A DNA stretch of 64,000 bases, from IMG/VR virus record IMGVR_UViG_3300032050_000068, positions 1 through 64,000 of that record; one strand, 5' to 3'. A program made the position numbers and the translations under genes. Under the pieces are notes generated by a model. That model ran no database searches. It saw only the letters and a list, made by a program, of their open reading frames with translations, and was not told where the DNA came from. Source of the DNA: a virus. Of the stretch, positions 29,591 through 39,875 are shown one piece after another (the stretch's first letter is position 1; each line of letters starts with the position of its first letter).

Positions 29591-29651
29591 TAAACTTTAT
29601 AGATTTAATAAACTTAAAAAATTTTGATAGTTTTATAATATAAAAAATACT
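29590..29651 (+). promoter_or_regulatory. Intergenic element resembling that at 22461
   Basis: The gap starts with ATAAACTTTATAG (29590-29602), 12 of 13 identical to 22461-22473. Both are followed by an AAACT-A-rich stretch and a TATAATAT-like AT box (29634-29643) shortly before the next ATG. No GC-rich hairpin is present. The resemblance between two of the few real gaps in the operon suggests a shared regulatory function, most simply internal promoters for late cargo genes. Confidence 0.35.
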
Positions 29652-32600
29652 ATGGCAACATATCCATCAGGAGTCACAACATTTATCCCAGAATACCAGG
29701 CTTATCAACCTGATTTTAATTTTACTGCAAATGTTTTACAACTAAAACAAACACAGTATGATCAAAACTGGAGTAGATTAAATAATATATATGGTCAGAT
29801 ATTAAATGCTCCGCTAACTCATGATGAAAGTATAAATAAAAGAGATAATACTTTCAAAAGAATTGACTTTGATTTAAAAAGAATTACTGGTTTAGATCTA
29901 TCACTTGAGCAAAATGTTCAACAAGCTACACAGTTATTCAGACCTTTTTATGAAGATGCCAGTTTAATGAAAGATATGGCCTTCACAAAAAATGTAGGTT
30001 TTGAAAGATCATTAGGTGAAGGTAAGAGATATAATACTGATGAAAAAATAAACTCTGAATATTGGGATGGTGGTTTAAGAGCAATTGATTACAAAGTACA
30101 AGAATTTAAAGCTTTGCCATATGAGCAACTACCATCTTTCGGTGATGTAAAATATACTCCATATGTTAATGTAGAGAAGAAAGCATTGGAGTTAGCTGCA
30201 GAAATGAAGATTGATATTAAAAGAGTTACTCCACAAGGTGATTGGATTGTTACTGAAAAAAATGGACAGCAAGCCATTGCCCCTTTACAAAGTACATTTT
30301 ATTCTGTCTTAGGTAAAGATCCTAAAGTAAAAGAAATGTATGTAACACAAGCTTATCTTGATAGAAAAGATACAGTAGCATCAAATAAAGATAGGCCTGA
30401 ATATGGAGGTAATGCTGAGTTAGCTGAGAAAGATTATCTAAATAGAACACTAAAAGTAATGAGGAATCAAACCCTCATTACTAAGAATGATTTATTAAGC
30501 CGTAAGATGGCTAATGATAAGATGATCACTAGAATGGAGAAGTCTATTGCAGATGGAACAGATATTGAAACTACACAAACTTCATTAGAACAATATAAAG
30601 AAGCTAATGCTCAAATTTCTGAAATGCTTAAACAAGCTGAGAATGACTTAGTAATGTTAGATGGAGATCTTAACCGGACTATGACAACTCAAGGAGGTAG
30701 TGCTCTTAATATGGATGACATGGATTTGTTAAGAATGAGAGTTGATGCAGTTACAGCTTCTAATTTACTATTAGCAGATCTCAATCAAGCAGCTATGAAT
30801 TGGGCAGATCTTCATGGAGAGGTATCATATGAAGCAAATCCATTCTCAGTACAAAGACAGAAATATGAGTATGACTCTTCACTTATTCAACAAAGAGCTG
30901 CTGCACAAAAAGATGTTGCACTCTTTAAGCATCAGCTTGATATGGATAAAGCAACATATAAAGCAAAAGCTGAATCAGGACTTTATGATATTGATCCAGA
31001 AACTAATGAATTAAAAATAAAGCCAGAGTTAGCAAACATTGAAAGAGTTGCTGAAATGATGACTAAAACACCATCAAATGATCCAATGGCTTTGTCTAAT
31101 ACAATAGATGGTTTATATACTGGTGATGCTGAAGCTGCTAAACAAACAATGGTAAGTGTACTTGCAGAAATGCAAGAAGAGGGAATAATTTCTAATGCAG
31201 AAATATTAGAAATTATAGATAATAAAAACTTAAATAGTTTTAATATAGAACCTGTATTAAGGTGGATAAAAGAAAATGGAGATAAATTTAAAGAAGGTAC
31301 AGGTGAAATTAATCCAAAAACAGGTAAAAGATATGTAACAACAAAAGATATACCAACTGATATATTAAATATAATGATTCAGGAAGGTACATATGTTACA
31401 GAGTTAGAAAGAGAAGCAGCAGCAGAAATGGGAGATGATCTTGTTGCACAAGGTGATGCTTCTAAATTAAAACTTGCAGGATTAGCAAAAGCAAGTCTAA
31501 AGACTGACTTTTCTCCAAACATGATTACAGACATGACTAAAAAAATGTTAAATGTAATTGATAGGAAGAAAGATGATTATTATATAAGAAACAGTAGTAA
31601 AGTAAAAAACTTAATTACATTAAGTCACAGTTTAGATGATTATGCTGCATACAAACTAGCAGCAATCAAAAATAAAGAAGACATTGCAAATGAAACTGCT
31701 AATAAGCTTAGAGCTCAAGGTTTCATGTATGCCAATCAATTATTTGATGACCAACTTAATATGGTTGACAAAAAGACATTTATTGCAAATGTTCATAGAG
31801 ATTTTCCAGAAGATATAATTCTAAATAATGGAATGTCAATGGCAGGTTTTATTAATGCTATGAATACAGGTGGTCTAGCTACATCAACAGCAGTAGCAGT
31901 AGCTGGACAACTTGGTCCACAAGTTGCTTTACCTGAAGAAGTAGTAACTGTACCTGCTGCATATCTTACAGGAGCTCTTGCAACAGGTGTAGGGTATCTT
32001 GGTGGTGGTGCATGGGATTGGATTTATAATAGTATATGGGGAACTGATGAAGAAGATGGAACTAGATTAGCACAAGGTAATTCTCATTGGACAGGACATA
32101 ACTATTCTACATCAGAAGAATATGATGAGATGTTAGCAGCATATGATTTGTTAGCTGAAAATAGTATGTTAACAAGTGATATATTAGGATTAGATCAACC
32201 AGTATCACTTACTGAATTTGGTACTGGATTATATACTACTGGTGGAGCAGGTATTACTGTTGAACCTGGAGTACGTTCACCTACATATGATCATTATTTA
32301 CAACTTAGAGGGGTAGTTAGAAATTTAGATTTACAAACAAGTGATGGATCAAACTATGTATCATTTGGTGGAGTAGCTGATAAATTTGAAAACATTGATG
32401 ACCCAGCAAAAAATAATGAAATATGGTCTGCAATATGGGCTGATTTTAATCCAAGAACTGGCTCAAAAGGAATGGATTTAAAAAGATTTCAAGTTGCTGT
32501 ATCTCCATTTGGTGGAGAAGATGTAACTAAAGCAGCAATTAATTTTAAATTACCTGAAGACTATTTGAAGAAATTTAAACCAGACTCAGATGGTAATGGT

Positions 32601-33029
32601 ATTATGAGTGAAGACCAATATAATGACATACTTAAAAATGGTATAAGCATTATAACAGATGCTAAAAATTTGGCAAATGTTAGTATGTATAAAAATTCAT
32701 TTAAGTCAGCAGAACAAATTAGAATTGAAAAAGCAGGATCTAAAGGTGTTACATATACTGATCCTACATTACCTGGTATATCACTTAACTATAAAATAGA
32801 TCCAGTAGATCCATCTAAGATAGTTGTAACTACAAGCTATCAACAATATATGGGTCCTGGTCAAGATTCTAAAACAGTTACTCTTGTTGCCCCATTATCA
32901 AATCAAGGTGCTAACTTAAGATATAATAGAGAAAGATTCTTTACAGGTGATGCAAGTTCAAGTGATCTTGATGGTCCAAAAATTCAACAATTAATGAATC
33001 AGCAAAGAAGAGAGTATGGAGGATACTAA
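29652..33029 (+). CDS. Probable internal virion (cargo/ejection) protein, 1125 residues
   Basis: A mostly helical, charged protein starting MATYPSGVTTFIPEYQAYQP, a start I associate with a crAss-like gene lying just before the giant RNA-polymerase block. Residues about 280-420 look like coiled coil. A Gly/Ala/Val-rich hydrophobic segment (about 740-798, including AAYLTGALATGVGYLGGGAW) could insert into a membrane. An EF-hand-like loop (DSDGNGIMSED, from residue 978) lies near the C terminus, and the last residues are EYGGY. Its end overlaps the next gene by 14 nt. Helical protein plus membrane-like segment plus location fits a packaged protein that is ejected, but no catalytic motif is seen. 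Confidence 0.55.
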   Translation: MATYPSGVTTFIPEYQAYQPDFNFTANVLQLKQTQYDQNWSRLNNIYGQILNAPLTHDESINKRDNTFKRIDFDLKRITGLDLSLEQNVQQATQLFRPFYEDASLMKDMAFTKNVGFERSLGEGKRYNTDEKINSEYWDGGLRAIDYKVQEFKALPYEQLPSFGDVKYTPYVNVEKKALELAAEMKIDIKRVTPQGDWIVTEKNGQQAIAPLQSTFYSVLGKDPKVKEMYVTQAYLDRKDTVASNKDRPEYGGNAELAEKDYLNRTLKVMRNQTLITKNDLLSRKMANDKMITRMEKSIADGTDIETTQTSLEQYKEANAQISEMLKQAENDLVMLDGDLNRTMTTQGGSALNMDDMDLLRMRVDAVTASNLLLADLNQAAMNWADLHGEVSYEANPFSVQRQKYEYDSSLIQQRAAAQKDVALFKHQLDMDKATYKAKAESGLYDIDPETNELKIKPELANIERVAEMMTKTPSNDPMALSNTIDGLYTGDAEAAKQTMVSVLAEMQEEGIISNAEILEIIDNKNLNSFNIEPVLRWIKENGDKFKEGTGEINPKTGKRYVTTKDIPTDILNIMIQEGTYVTELEREAAAEMGDDLVAQGDASKLKLAGLAKASLKTDFSPNMITDMTKKMLNVIDRKKDDYYIRNSSKVKNLITLSHSLDDYAAYKLAAIKNKEDIANETANKLRAQGFMYANQLFDDQLNMVDKKTFIANVHRDFPEDIILNNGMSMAGFINAMNTGGLATSTAVAVAGQLGPQVALPEEVVTVPAAYLTGALATGVGYLGGGAWDWIYNSIWGTDEEDGTRLAQGNSHWTGHNYSTSEEYDEMLAAYDLLAENSMLTSDILGLDQPVSLTEFGTGLYTTGGAGITVEPGVRSPTYDHYLQLRGVVRNLDLQTSDGSNYVSFGGVADKFENIDDPAKNNEIWSAIWADFNPRTGSKGMDLKRFQVAVSPFGGEDVTKAAINFKLPEDYLKKFKPDSDGNGIMSEDQYNDILKNGISIITDAKNLANVSMYKNSFKSAEQIRIEKAGSKGVTYTDPTLPGISLNYKIDPVDPSKIVVTTSYQQYMGPGQDSKTVTLVAPLSNQGANLRYNRERFFTGDASSSDLDGPKIQQLMNQQRREYGGY

Positions 33030-36000
33030 TGTAAATAGCTTTCAGTCTGGAGTAAATGCAGAATATGCAGGTTCAGTTCCTATGCCACCTCAAACAGATA
33101 TGGGTATGGCTGGTTCTTCACCTAATCCTATACAAGTAAAAGAGAGATTTATTGGAATCTCTCCTGGACCATTACCGTCTCAAGTTCCTAAAGGTAGTCC
33201 TAAAAATTTTGATCCAAAGGCTAACATTGCTGCTATGCAAGAATGGCATGATGCAACTGTTAGAGATCAAGAAGACAAAAATGAATGGGCAAAAATATAT
33301 TCTTATAATTCAGGTCCTACTGGAACTTTTTATGATAGATACTCTGGGATTCAAGAAGCTGGTAAAATAGAGTTCCATCCATTAAGAGATAATGAAGCTA
33401 TACTCAATAGAAATACTAATTTCTTTGGAGATATGTATAGAACATTATCTCAAACTTTTTTTCCTATGATTGGAACAGGAATAAAAAGTGTATATGCAAG
33501 TACAGGAAAGTTAATTAATGAAGGAGATTTTTTTGGAGAAGATGCAAGAATAGCTCAAGAGCATGCTAAACTATCAGCTTTAACATACTCATCTAAAAAT
33601 AACTTAGGTTCATTTGTTAATAATCTAACAAACAATCTTGGTTATACAATTGGTATTATGGCAACTGCTATGGGTGAAAACTTTGTAGGAGCAGCTGTTG
33701 GAGGATTAATTGGAGCTAGAGCTATTGCACCTAAAGCAGCTAACTTACTATGGAAAGAATACCAAGCTGGAAAATCATTTGATGGAATAGCTACCTATGC
33801 TCAAAAACTTGATGAATTAAAAGATATAAATAAAGTTAGAGAAGCTTGGAATAAAGCTAATGGTATAGGTAGAATACAAAGAGGTTTGCAGTCAGGTGTT
33901 GGTAGAGTTCTTAATCCATTAAGTAACTTGACTGATAATTACTATTCTATATTAAATTCTACAGATGACTTTACTGGCTATATGAAATCTGCAGGTCTGT
34001 ATTTAAAAACTGCAGGAGCTGCCTATAGAGATTTTAGAAATATAAACTTAGCATTAGCAGAAGCCAGACTTGAATCTGGTATGGTCTATAATAATTTAAT
34101 TGGAGATATCTATAAAGATTACCAAATTAAATTTGGCAGAAATCCTAATAATGAAGAGATGCAAGATATTGTAGCTCAAGCAAAACAGGCTGCATATGAA
34201 ACTTCTGCAATGAATGCTGGTATTATTTACTTCTCAAATAAACTAGCATTTGATAATATACTTAATCCTAGAGTAGGTGCTCAAGGAGTATTAAGACAAA
34301 AAATGCTTGACTGGAAAACTGTTGGTGGTGGTAGATTTGGAGAGTTAGGTACTATAGGTTTTGATGTTGCTAAGAATGAATGGAAATTTGCTGAAAGAGG
34401 ATTTAAAACTTGGTGGAATAAATGGAAAACAGAACCTTTACATAAATCAGTATGGGGTACAGTTGGTTATCTTAAAACAAATTTAACTGAGGGTATTCAA
34501 GAATCTTTGCAAGAAACAATTGCTTCAGCAAATGAAAAATATTATAAAGACACATTTTATAGTAACCCAGTTAGAAAAAATCTTATAAGTAAAGCTGTAT
34601 TTGGAAAAGGTACAACACCTCTTTCATATTATTCTCAAGAACTAGGAGCTGGTGGATTTTCAACATTTGCTTCTGGATTTGCTATGGGTGCATTAGCAGG
34701 TGGATTAAATAAATCCATGACTTATTTGTATGAAAAAGCAAATCAAATATTTGACCCTAAAACATTTGAGGAATATAAAACAGAAAAGTCAAAAATAGTA
34801 GATGAGCTTGTTAATCAAATGAATGGGTTTGGTGTTGAAGAAATGCTTAACAGCCGACTCTTTAATGGAGGTACTCAAGACATATTAGCAAAAGTTCAAA
34901 ATTCAGGAAATAAAAAAGAAGTAATGGATGCTGAATCAGAATCTTTGATTCAACATTTTATGATGCTTAATGACTATGGAGTTTTAGATATGTACTTAGA
35001 TGCTGTAGAAAGCTATAAGGACATGACTAATGATGAATTTAAAGAAGCTTTTCCAAAATTAGCTGGAGAAGATATTAATAAATACAAAGCAAGAATTAGT
35101 GATTTAGTAACTCAAGCAAGAGATATACAAAAAAGAATGGACTTCTATAATAAAGTATATCCTAATCCAATTGATCTCAACAAAATACCTAAAGATAGTG
35201 AAGACTATGAACAAGCATATATAATGCATCATACTTGGAATTATGGTATTAAATCTGCTGTTTTCTATAATGAAGTTTTTGATGATGTAAGAAAAAGAAT
35301 GGTTGGAATCATGAACAAGTTTTATGAGAAAAGACCATTACAATCTATGACTAAAAGACAATCTGATATTATTCTTCGCCCAGAAGAAATGAGAAATGAG
35401 ATTGGACTATTAAAAAATGAAGCTAATAATCTTATTGCTGTGGGTGATCCTGAGTCAAAACAAATGGCTAAGGACAAATTAAAAGAAGCAGAAGCTCTAG
35501 AAAAATATTCTGAAGCATACCAAGAGTTTAGTGAGTACTATCATAGAGATAGATATTTTAATAGAGCTAAATCAATCTTACAACAAGATAAAGAAGAAGG
35601 AGAAGAAGTTACAGATCAAGAAGTAGAACAATACTTAGAAGATAGATTTGGACCAAAAAATGAAGAGATAGAAACTAAAATACTTGAAAATCTAGAAGAC
35701 CAGTATAAGAATTTATTAAAAACAATTTCTGGAAAACCAGATGATTATCTCTTTACAGAAAATATAGATGACTCATTTGAGTTAGTTCTAGACTTTTATA
35801 AACTTAATGATGAGTCTAGAGAAATGGTAGATATAATTAATCTAATGAATGACCCAAAAGGTTTCTTAGATGTTTACTACCGTAATGAAAAATGGATGAC
35901 AGATCTCTGGCTTAAAAAAGGAGATTACTATAGAGAGATAGCTACACAAGAGTTATCACAAATTGAAGATAATGGTTTGTTAAATTTTTTAGCAAACCGA

Positions 36001-39000
36001 GGAATATTTATGGAGGGAAATGACTTCCTTCTATGGAGAGATCAAGGTATTCCACCAAAAGAATTCTATGATGAAAGAAAAGGTTTAGTAGTTCCTGAAG
36101 GTAGTTTGGCATATGACAGATATATGGAAACACTGGAGAGATACCAAACACTAAAAGAAATAGAAGGAGTTGTAACTGAGACTGCAAAAAATGCAGAGCT
36201 ACAACTTAGAATTTCACAACTACAAGAAAGAAAAGATAGACAACTTGAAAAACTTGAAGTACAGTTTGAAGAAAACTTATTAGCAACAACAGGTGAAAAT
36301 AAAGAAGCCTGGATGCAAAAAGAAATACCACCTGCACCTAGAAGTAAAAAAGAAATTGAAGATGGTATTAAAGATCTTAATTCTGTTTTAAAATTAGTTG
36401 AAGATGCAAATGATGTATCATCATTATTTGACTTATATGAAACAATGGCACAACAAAATATTGTGCCTGAGAATTTTACAGAATTAGCTGAGCTTGCAAT
36501 ACAAAATAATCCAGAAGAAAGTAGTAAATTCTTTAAATCAACTAAAAAATCTGGTGCATCTGTAGAAGATAGACAAAGAGCAACCTTAGTTAAGTTTGGT
36601 TTGCAACAAATATTATTAGATAAAATTGCACAAGCTAAAATAGAACAGGAAACTGAAGACTTACAACAAGAAGCTGTTCCACCTATTGAAACAACTGATG
36701 CATGGAAAGATTATCAAGAGCAAGTAAAAAAGACAAATGAAAGATATAATGCTTTCATTAATAAATTAAAAGGTCAATTAACAGAAGCTCCGGCACAAAC
36801 AAAACCTGTTACAACACAAGCTCCTAAAAAAGAATCTAGACAAGAGGTTGACTTAAATGCAACTTGGAATGATTTACCAGATGATTTAAGAAATGAACTT
36901 GAAGTTGCATTTGATGCTTATCTTGTAGCTCCTGCTCCAGAAGGTTTAGGAAAACCTGCAGACTTCAGAAGAATTGACCCAACTAGATATGAATTAATAA
37001 GAAACAACTGGCTTGAAAGACCAGAACAAAAAGATATTATTAAGGCATACAATGAAAGACCAATTGATGAAGAATCAGCTTTACCTAAAATAAAGTATCT
37101 ACCACTTACTAAATCAATTACAGAATATGGGCTTACTCAATTAAGAGTTATGAGAGATAAGCTGCAGAGCATGTATGATAGAAACAAGTATGATAATGGT
37201 GATACTCTTACTAATAATGATAGAAATGCTATTAAAAATGATATTTCTGAATTACAAAAATATTTAACTTATCTAAGATCAATATATAAACCAAAAGATA
37301 ATACAAACCGTGTCTTCAGAATTTTTGAAGAGATGGTAAAAAATAAACAAAACGGTGTCTCAAGAATTCTAGATGCTGAAGGCAATACAGTTGGTTATGA
37401 GTTTCCAGGTGTAGATGGTAAACCTATGAGGGTTACTAAACTTACTGAAGAGATAGAAAATAAAATGACCAATAAAGATCCTTATTTGTATGAAGCAATT
37501 AAGGAACCTTATATGGAAGGCAAAGTCCAAAAAGGTGGTCAATTGCTAATACCATTTAGAGATCTTGTAAATGATACTGACATAGAATCAGATGCTGAAA
37601 GACTTAATAGATTCATGTCATTTCTTGAATATACTGTAAAAGATGGTAAACTTGCTCAGTTAAAAAGTCAAAGAAAGCTTGACATTATTAGAAATGCTTT
37701 AACTAATAATTTTACTGAAGCTACATTAATTGCAGTTGTAAAAGATGTTGCTAATGATGAATCAACTATTGCTGGAAACACAATAGACAACATGACTAGA
37801 GTTGCATTTAGAACTGATAAAGATGGAGGATTTATAAAACCAGAAAAGCCAGCTAAGATGTCACAACAAGCTTATGACAATTTGTTTGGGGAGTATGGTA
37901 TTATAACTGAATTACAAGACTCAGTAATAGATGGTAAATATAAAATCTTATCTGATGATGTAATAATATATGATCCTACTTTACTTGACTCAGGTTTAGT
38001 AGGTGCAATGGACTTAGTAGCATTTGATACTGAGACGGGAGATCTTAAAATTATTGATATTAAAACTGGTAAACCAGAAAACTGGACCAACTTTAATGAT
38101 GACAGTAAGTTCAATAAAAAACTTACATATAGAATACAACAGTCTATCTATAGAGCTCTCTTATATAATATGACAGGTGAGTTAGCAAAAAGTATTTCTA
38201 TTCTTCCTATATCAATTACTACAGATATGGATGGTAATATTCTTTCTGCAGAGTCAGCAGCTAAAGTTGTTAATGGTCCAGTTATTAGAGATTTAAAAAA
38301 TACTATACTATCAATAGAAAAATCAAGCAAGCCAGATGCTAATAAAATAAAAGAATTAGAAAATAAAGTAGAAGAATTAGAACGTGCAAAAACAGTTCCT
38401 TTAGAACCAATTGATGATGCAAAACTAGCTGAGTATGGTGTGGTAATGAAGCTTCCTAATCTTCCTGACAATCTTAAACCAGAAAATGTTGGACAAGAAA
38501 CAAAGGAGCCACAACTTACAGAAGAACAAAAGTCAACTGAAGTTAAAAAACTAAAAAAGAAAATAGCTGAAGTAAATAAAAAGTTAGCTGATATTCCTAA
38601 TGGAGGTATGATCTCTGTTGGTGATATGGTAGCTACTTCTCCTCAATATGAACAACTACTTGCTAAGAAAAAACAGTTAGAAACTGAGTTGGCAAAACTT
38701 GAAAAAGCACCTAAAGATATAAAAGCTGAGGAAGCTGATATAGAAAAAAGAAGACTAAAAGAATTAGAAAAAAGATTTAAAACAATATTTGATACTACAC
38801 CATTTTCAATAGAAGAAATAAAAAATGAAATTAAAGAAGGATTTGATAAAATTGAAGAATTAGAAAAAGAGTATAATAATAGGTTTAAACAAATTGCAGA
38901 TTCTGAAAGAAATAGTAGGTTATATCAAAGTCCAGAATTAACAGAAAATTTTGAAAAAGGAAAAACAGAAAGTGATGATTGGTTTTTTAATAAAGCTAAA

Positions 39001-39873
39001 AGTAGGGTATATGATAAATTAGATTTTTTAGGAGCTGTCCCTGTTCGAGATATCAAACCTTTTAAGGATTTAGAAAAACTTGAGTTAAAAATAAAAGATT
39101 TAAAAAATGTATACAGAAAATCTAAAGATGATTTTGATAAAATCAATGCTGAATTTGATAGACAACTAGCTGCTTTAAAAAAGGCATCAACACCAACAAA
39201 AGATCCAATTGAAGATGAACTTGATGCATTAAAAAGAAACTTTGTAGATAATGTATTCCCAGAACTTGTATCATTAACTTCTGAAGAATTCAAAAATATA
39301 CTTGACAGAATCAAATCTGCTGAGAAACTTGAAGATTTAGAAACAGCTTATACTGATGCCATAGTTGCTATTACAGCAGAAACAGATATACAGTTTGCAG
39401 ACCTTGTAGAAAATGTATACCAGATTAGAAAGAATTCATTAAAGCTAAGCACATCTGAGGAAAACATTGCTGAAGGTGACTATCTTATTAGCAAAAAACC
39501 TATCTTTGGAATTACAGAAAATGAGGTAGTTGTTGTTAAATCTAAAGGTGACGGTAAGATTGTAATCAATCAGGTTGAAAATGTAAAAAATGGAAAACCT
39601 AAGAAAAAAACATTTACTGAAACTCAGATAAAAGCAGGGTTTACTAAAACTACTGAAGAAGCATTAAAAGTAGAAGAAGAAATTATGGAACCTACACCAG
39701 AAGAAAAAGAAAACTCTGAAATTTCAAAAAGCAGTCTTAAAGATTTTGCTGACAATCCTGAACTAATTGAAAAGGCAAAACAAAATGCAGCCAGCATGTC
39801 TAAAAAAGATAGACTTGCCGCATTGAAGAATAAGAGTAAAGATGATAATATTAATAATTGTAAACCAAAATAG
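33016..39873 (+). CDS. Giant cargo protein with PD-(D/E)XK nuclease domain, 2285 residues
   Basis: The N-terminal 600 residues contain Gly/Ala-rich hydrophobic segments (about 209-245 and 545-565), then long helical charged regions. Around residues 1640-1720 a RecB/Cas4-like PD-(D/E)XK core is clear: Asp1666 in GAMDLVAF, Asp1681-Ile-Lys1683 in KIIDIKTGK, and a following QQSIYRALLY segment that matches the QxxxY motif. Coiled coil follows (about 1840-2050) and a small beta-rich C-terminal domain near 2150-2210. The nuclease would cut DNA with Mg2+; whether it acts on host or phage DNA is unknown. The ATG at 33016 lies inside the preceding gene. It stops at TAG, two bases before the polymerase gene. 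Flanked by cargo and virion polymerase genes, it is probably packaged. Confidence 0.65.
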   Translation: MEDTNVNSFQSGVNAEYAGSVPMPPQTDMGMAGSSPNPIQVKERFIGISPGPLPSQVPKGSPKNFDPKANIAAMQEWHDATVRDQEDKNEWAKIYSYNSGPTGTFYDRYSGIQEAGKIEFHPLRDNEAILNRNTNFFGDMYRTLSQTFFPMIGTGIKSVYASTGKLINEGDFFGEDARIAQEHAKLSALTYSSKNNLGSFVNNLTNNLGYTIGIMATAMGENFVGAAVGGLIGARAIAPKAANLLWKEYQAGKSFDGIATYAQKLDELKDINKVREAWNKANGIGRIQRGLQSGVGRVLNPLSNLTDNYYSILNSTDDFTGYMKSAGLYLKTAGAAYRDFRNINLALAEARLESGMVYNNLIGDIYKDYQIKFGRNPNNEEMQDIVAQAKQAAYETSAMNAGIIYFSNKLAFDNILNPRVGAQGVLRQKMLDWKTVGGGRFGELGTIGFDVAKNEWKFAERGFKTWWNKWKTEPLHKSVWGTVGYLKTNLTEGIQESLQETIASANEKYYKDTFYSNPVRKNLISKAVFGKGTTPLSYYSQELGAGGFSTFASGFAMGALAGGLNKSMTYLYEKANQIFDPKTFEEYKTEKSKIVDELVNQMNGFGVEEMLNSRLFNGGTQDILAKVQNSGNKKEVMDAESESLIQHFMMLNDYGVLDMYLDAVESYKDMTNDEFKEAFPKLAGEDINKYKARISDLVTQARDIQKRMDFYNKVYPNPIDLNKIPKDSEDYEQAYIMHHTWNYGIKSAVFYNEVFDDVRKRMVGIMNKFYEKRPLQSMTKRQSDIILRPEEMRNEIGLLKNEANNLIAVGDPESKQMAKDKLKEAEALEKYSEAYQEFSEYYHRDRYFNRAKSILQQDKEEGEEVTDQEVEQYLEDRFGPKNEEIETKILENLEDQYKNLLKTISGKPDDYLFTENIDDSFELVLDFYKLNDESREMVDIINLMNDPKGFLDVYYRNEKWMTDLWLKKGDYYREIATQELSQIEDNGLLNFLANRGIFMEGNDFLLWRDQGIPPKEFYDERKGLVVPEGSLAYDRYMETLERYQTLKEIEGVVTETAKNAELQLRISQLQERKDRQLEKLEVQFEENLLATTGENKEAWMQKEIPPAPRSKKEIEDGIKDLNSVLKLVEDANDVSSLFDLYETMAQQNIVPENFTELAELAIQNNPEESSKFFKSTKKSGASVEDRQRATLVKFGLQQILLDKIAQAKIEQETEDLQQEAVPPIETTDAWKDYQEQVKKTNERYNAFINKLKGQLTEAPAQTKPVTTQAPKKESRQEVDLNATWNDLPDDLRNELEVAFDAYLVAPAPEGLGKPADFRRIDPTRYELIRNNWLERPEQKDIIKAYNERPIDEESALPKIKYLPLTKSITEYGLTQLRVMRDKLQSMYDRNKYDNGDTLTNNDRNAIKNDISELQKYLTYLRSIYKPKDNTNRVFRIFEEMVKNKQNGVSRILDAEGNTVGYEFPGVDGKPMRVTKLTEEIENKMTNKDPYLYEAIKEPYMEGKVQKGGQLLIPFRDLVNDTDIESDAERLNRFMSFLEYTVKDGKLAQLKSQRKLDIIRNALTNNFTEATLIAVVKDVANDESTIAGNTIDNMTRVAFRTDKDGGFIKPEKPAKMSQQAYDNLFGEYGIITELQDSVIDGKYKILSDDVIIYDPTLLDSGLVGAMDLVAFDTETGDLKIIDIKTGKPENWTNFNDDSKFNKKLTYRIQQSIYRALLYNMTGELAKSISILPISITTDMDGNILSAESAAKVVNGPVIRDLKNTILSIEKSSKPDANKIKELENKVEELERAKTVPLEPIDDAKLAEYGVVMKLPNLPDNLKPENVGQETKEPQLTEEQKSTEVKKLKKKIAEVNKKLADIPNGGMISVGDMVATSPQYEQLLAKKKQLETELAKLEKAPKDIKAEEADIEKRRLKELEKRFKTIFDTTPFSIEEIKNEIKEGFDKIEELEKEYNNRFKQIADSERNSRLYQSPELTENFEKGKTESDDWFFNKAKSRVYDKLDFLGAVPVRDIKPFKDLEKLELKIKDLKNVYRKSKDDFDKINAEFDRQLAALKKASTPTKDPIEDELDALKRNFVDNVFPELVSLTSEEFKNILDRIKSAEKLEDLETAYTDAIVAITAETDIQFADLVENVYQIRKNSLKLSTSEENIAEGDYLISKKPIFGITENEVVVVKSKGDGKIVINQVENVKNGKPKKKTFTETQIKAGFTKTTEEALKVEEEIMEPTPEEKENSEISKSSLKDFADNPELIEKAKQNAASMSKKDRLAALKNKSKDDNINNCKPK

Positions 39874-39875
39874 AA

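Noticed and set aside
38925-39314. Antisense open frame of 129 codons inside the 2285-residue gene
   Set aside because: It lies opposite a Lys/Glu/Asp-rich coiled-coil region, which gives Ser/Leu/Phe-rich open antisense frames by codon composition alone. The same explains 38148-38471 and 49646-49978.
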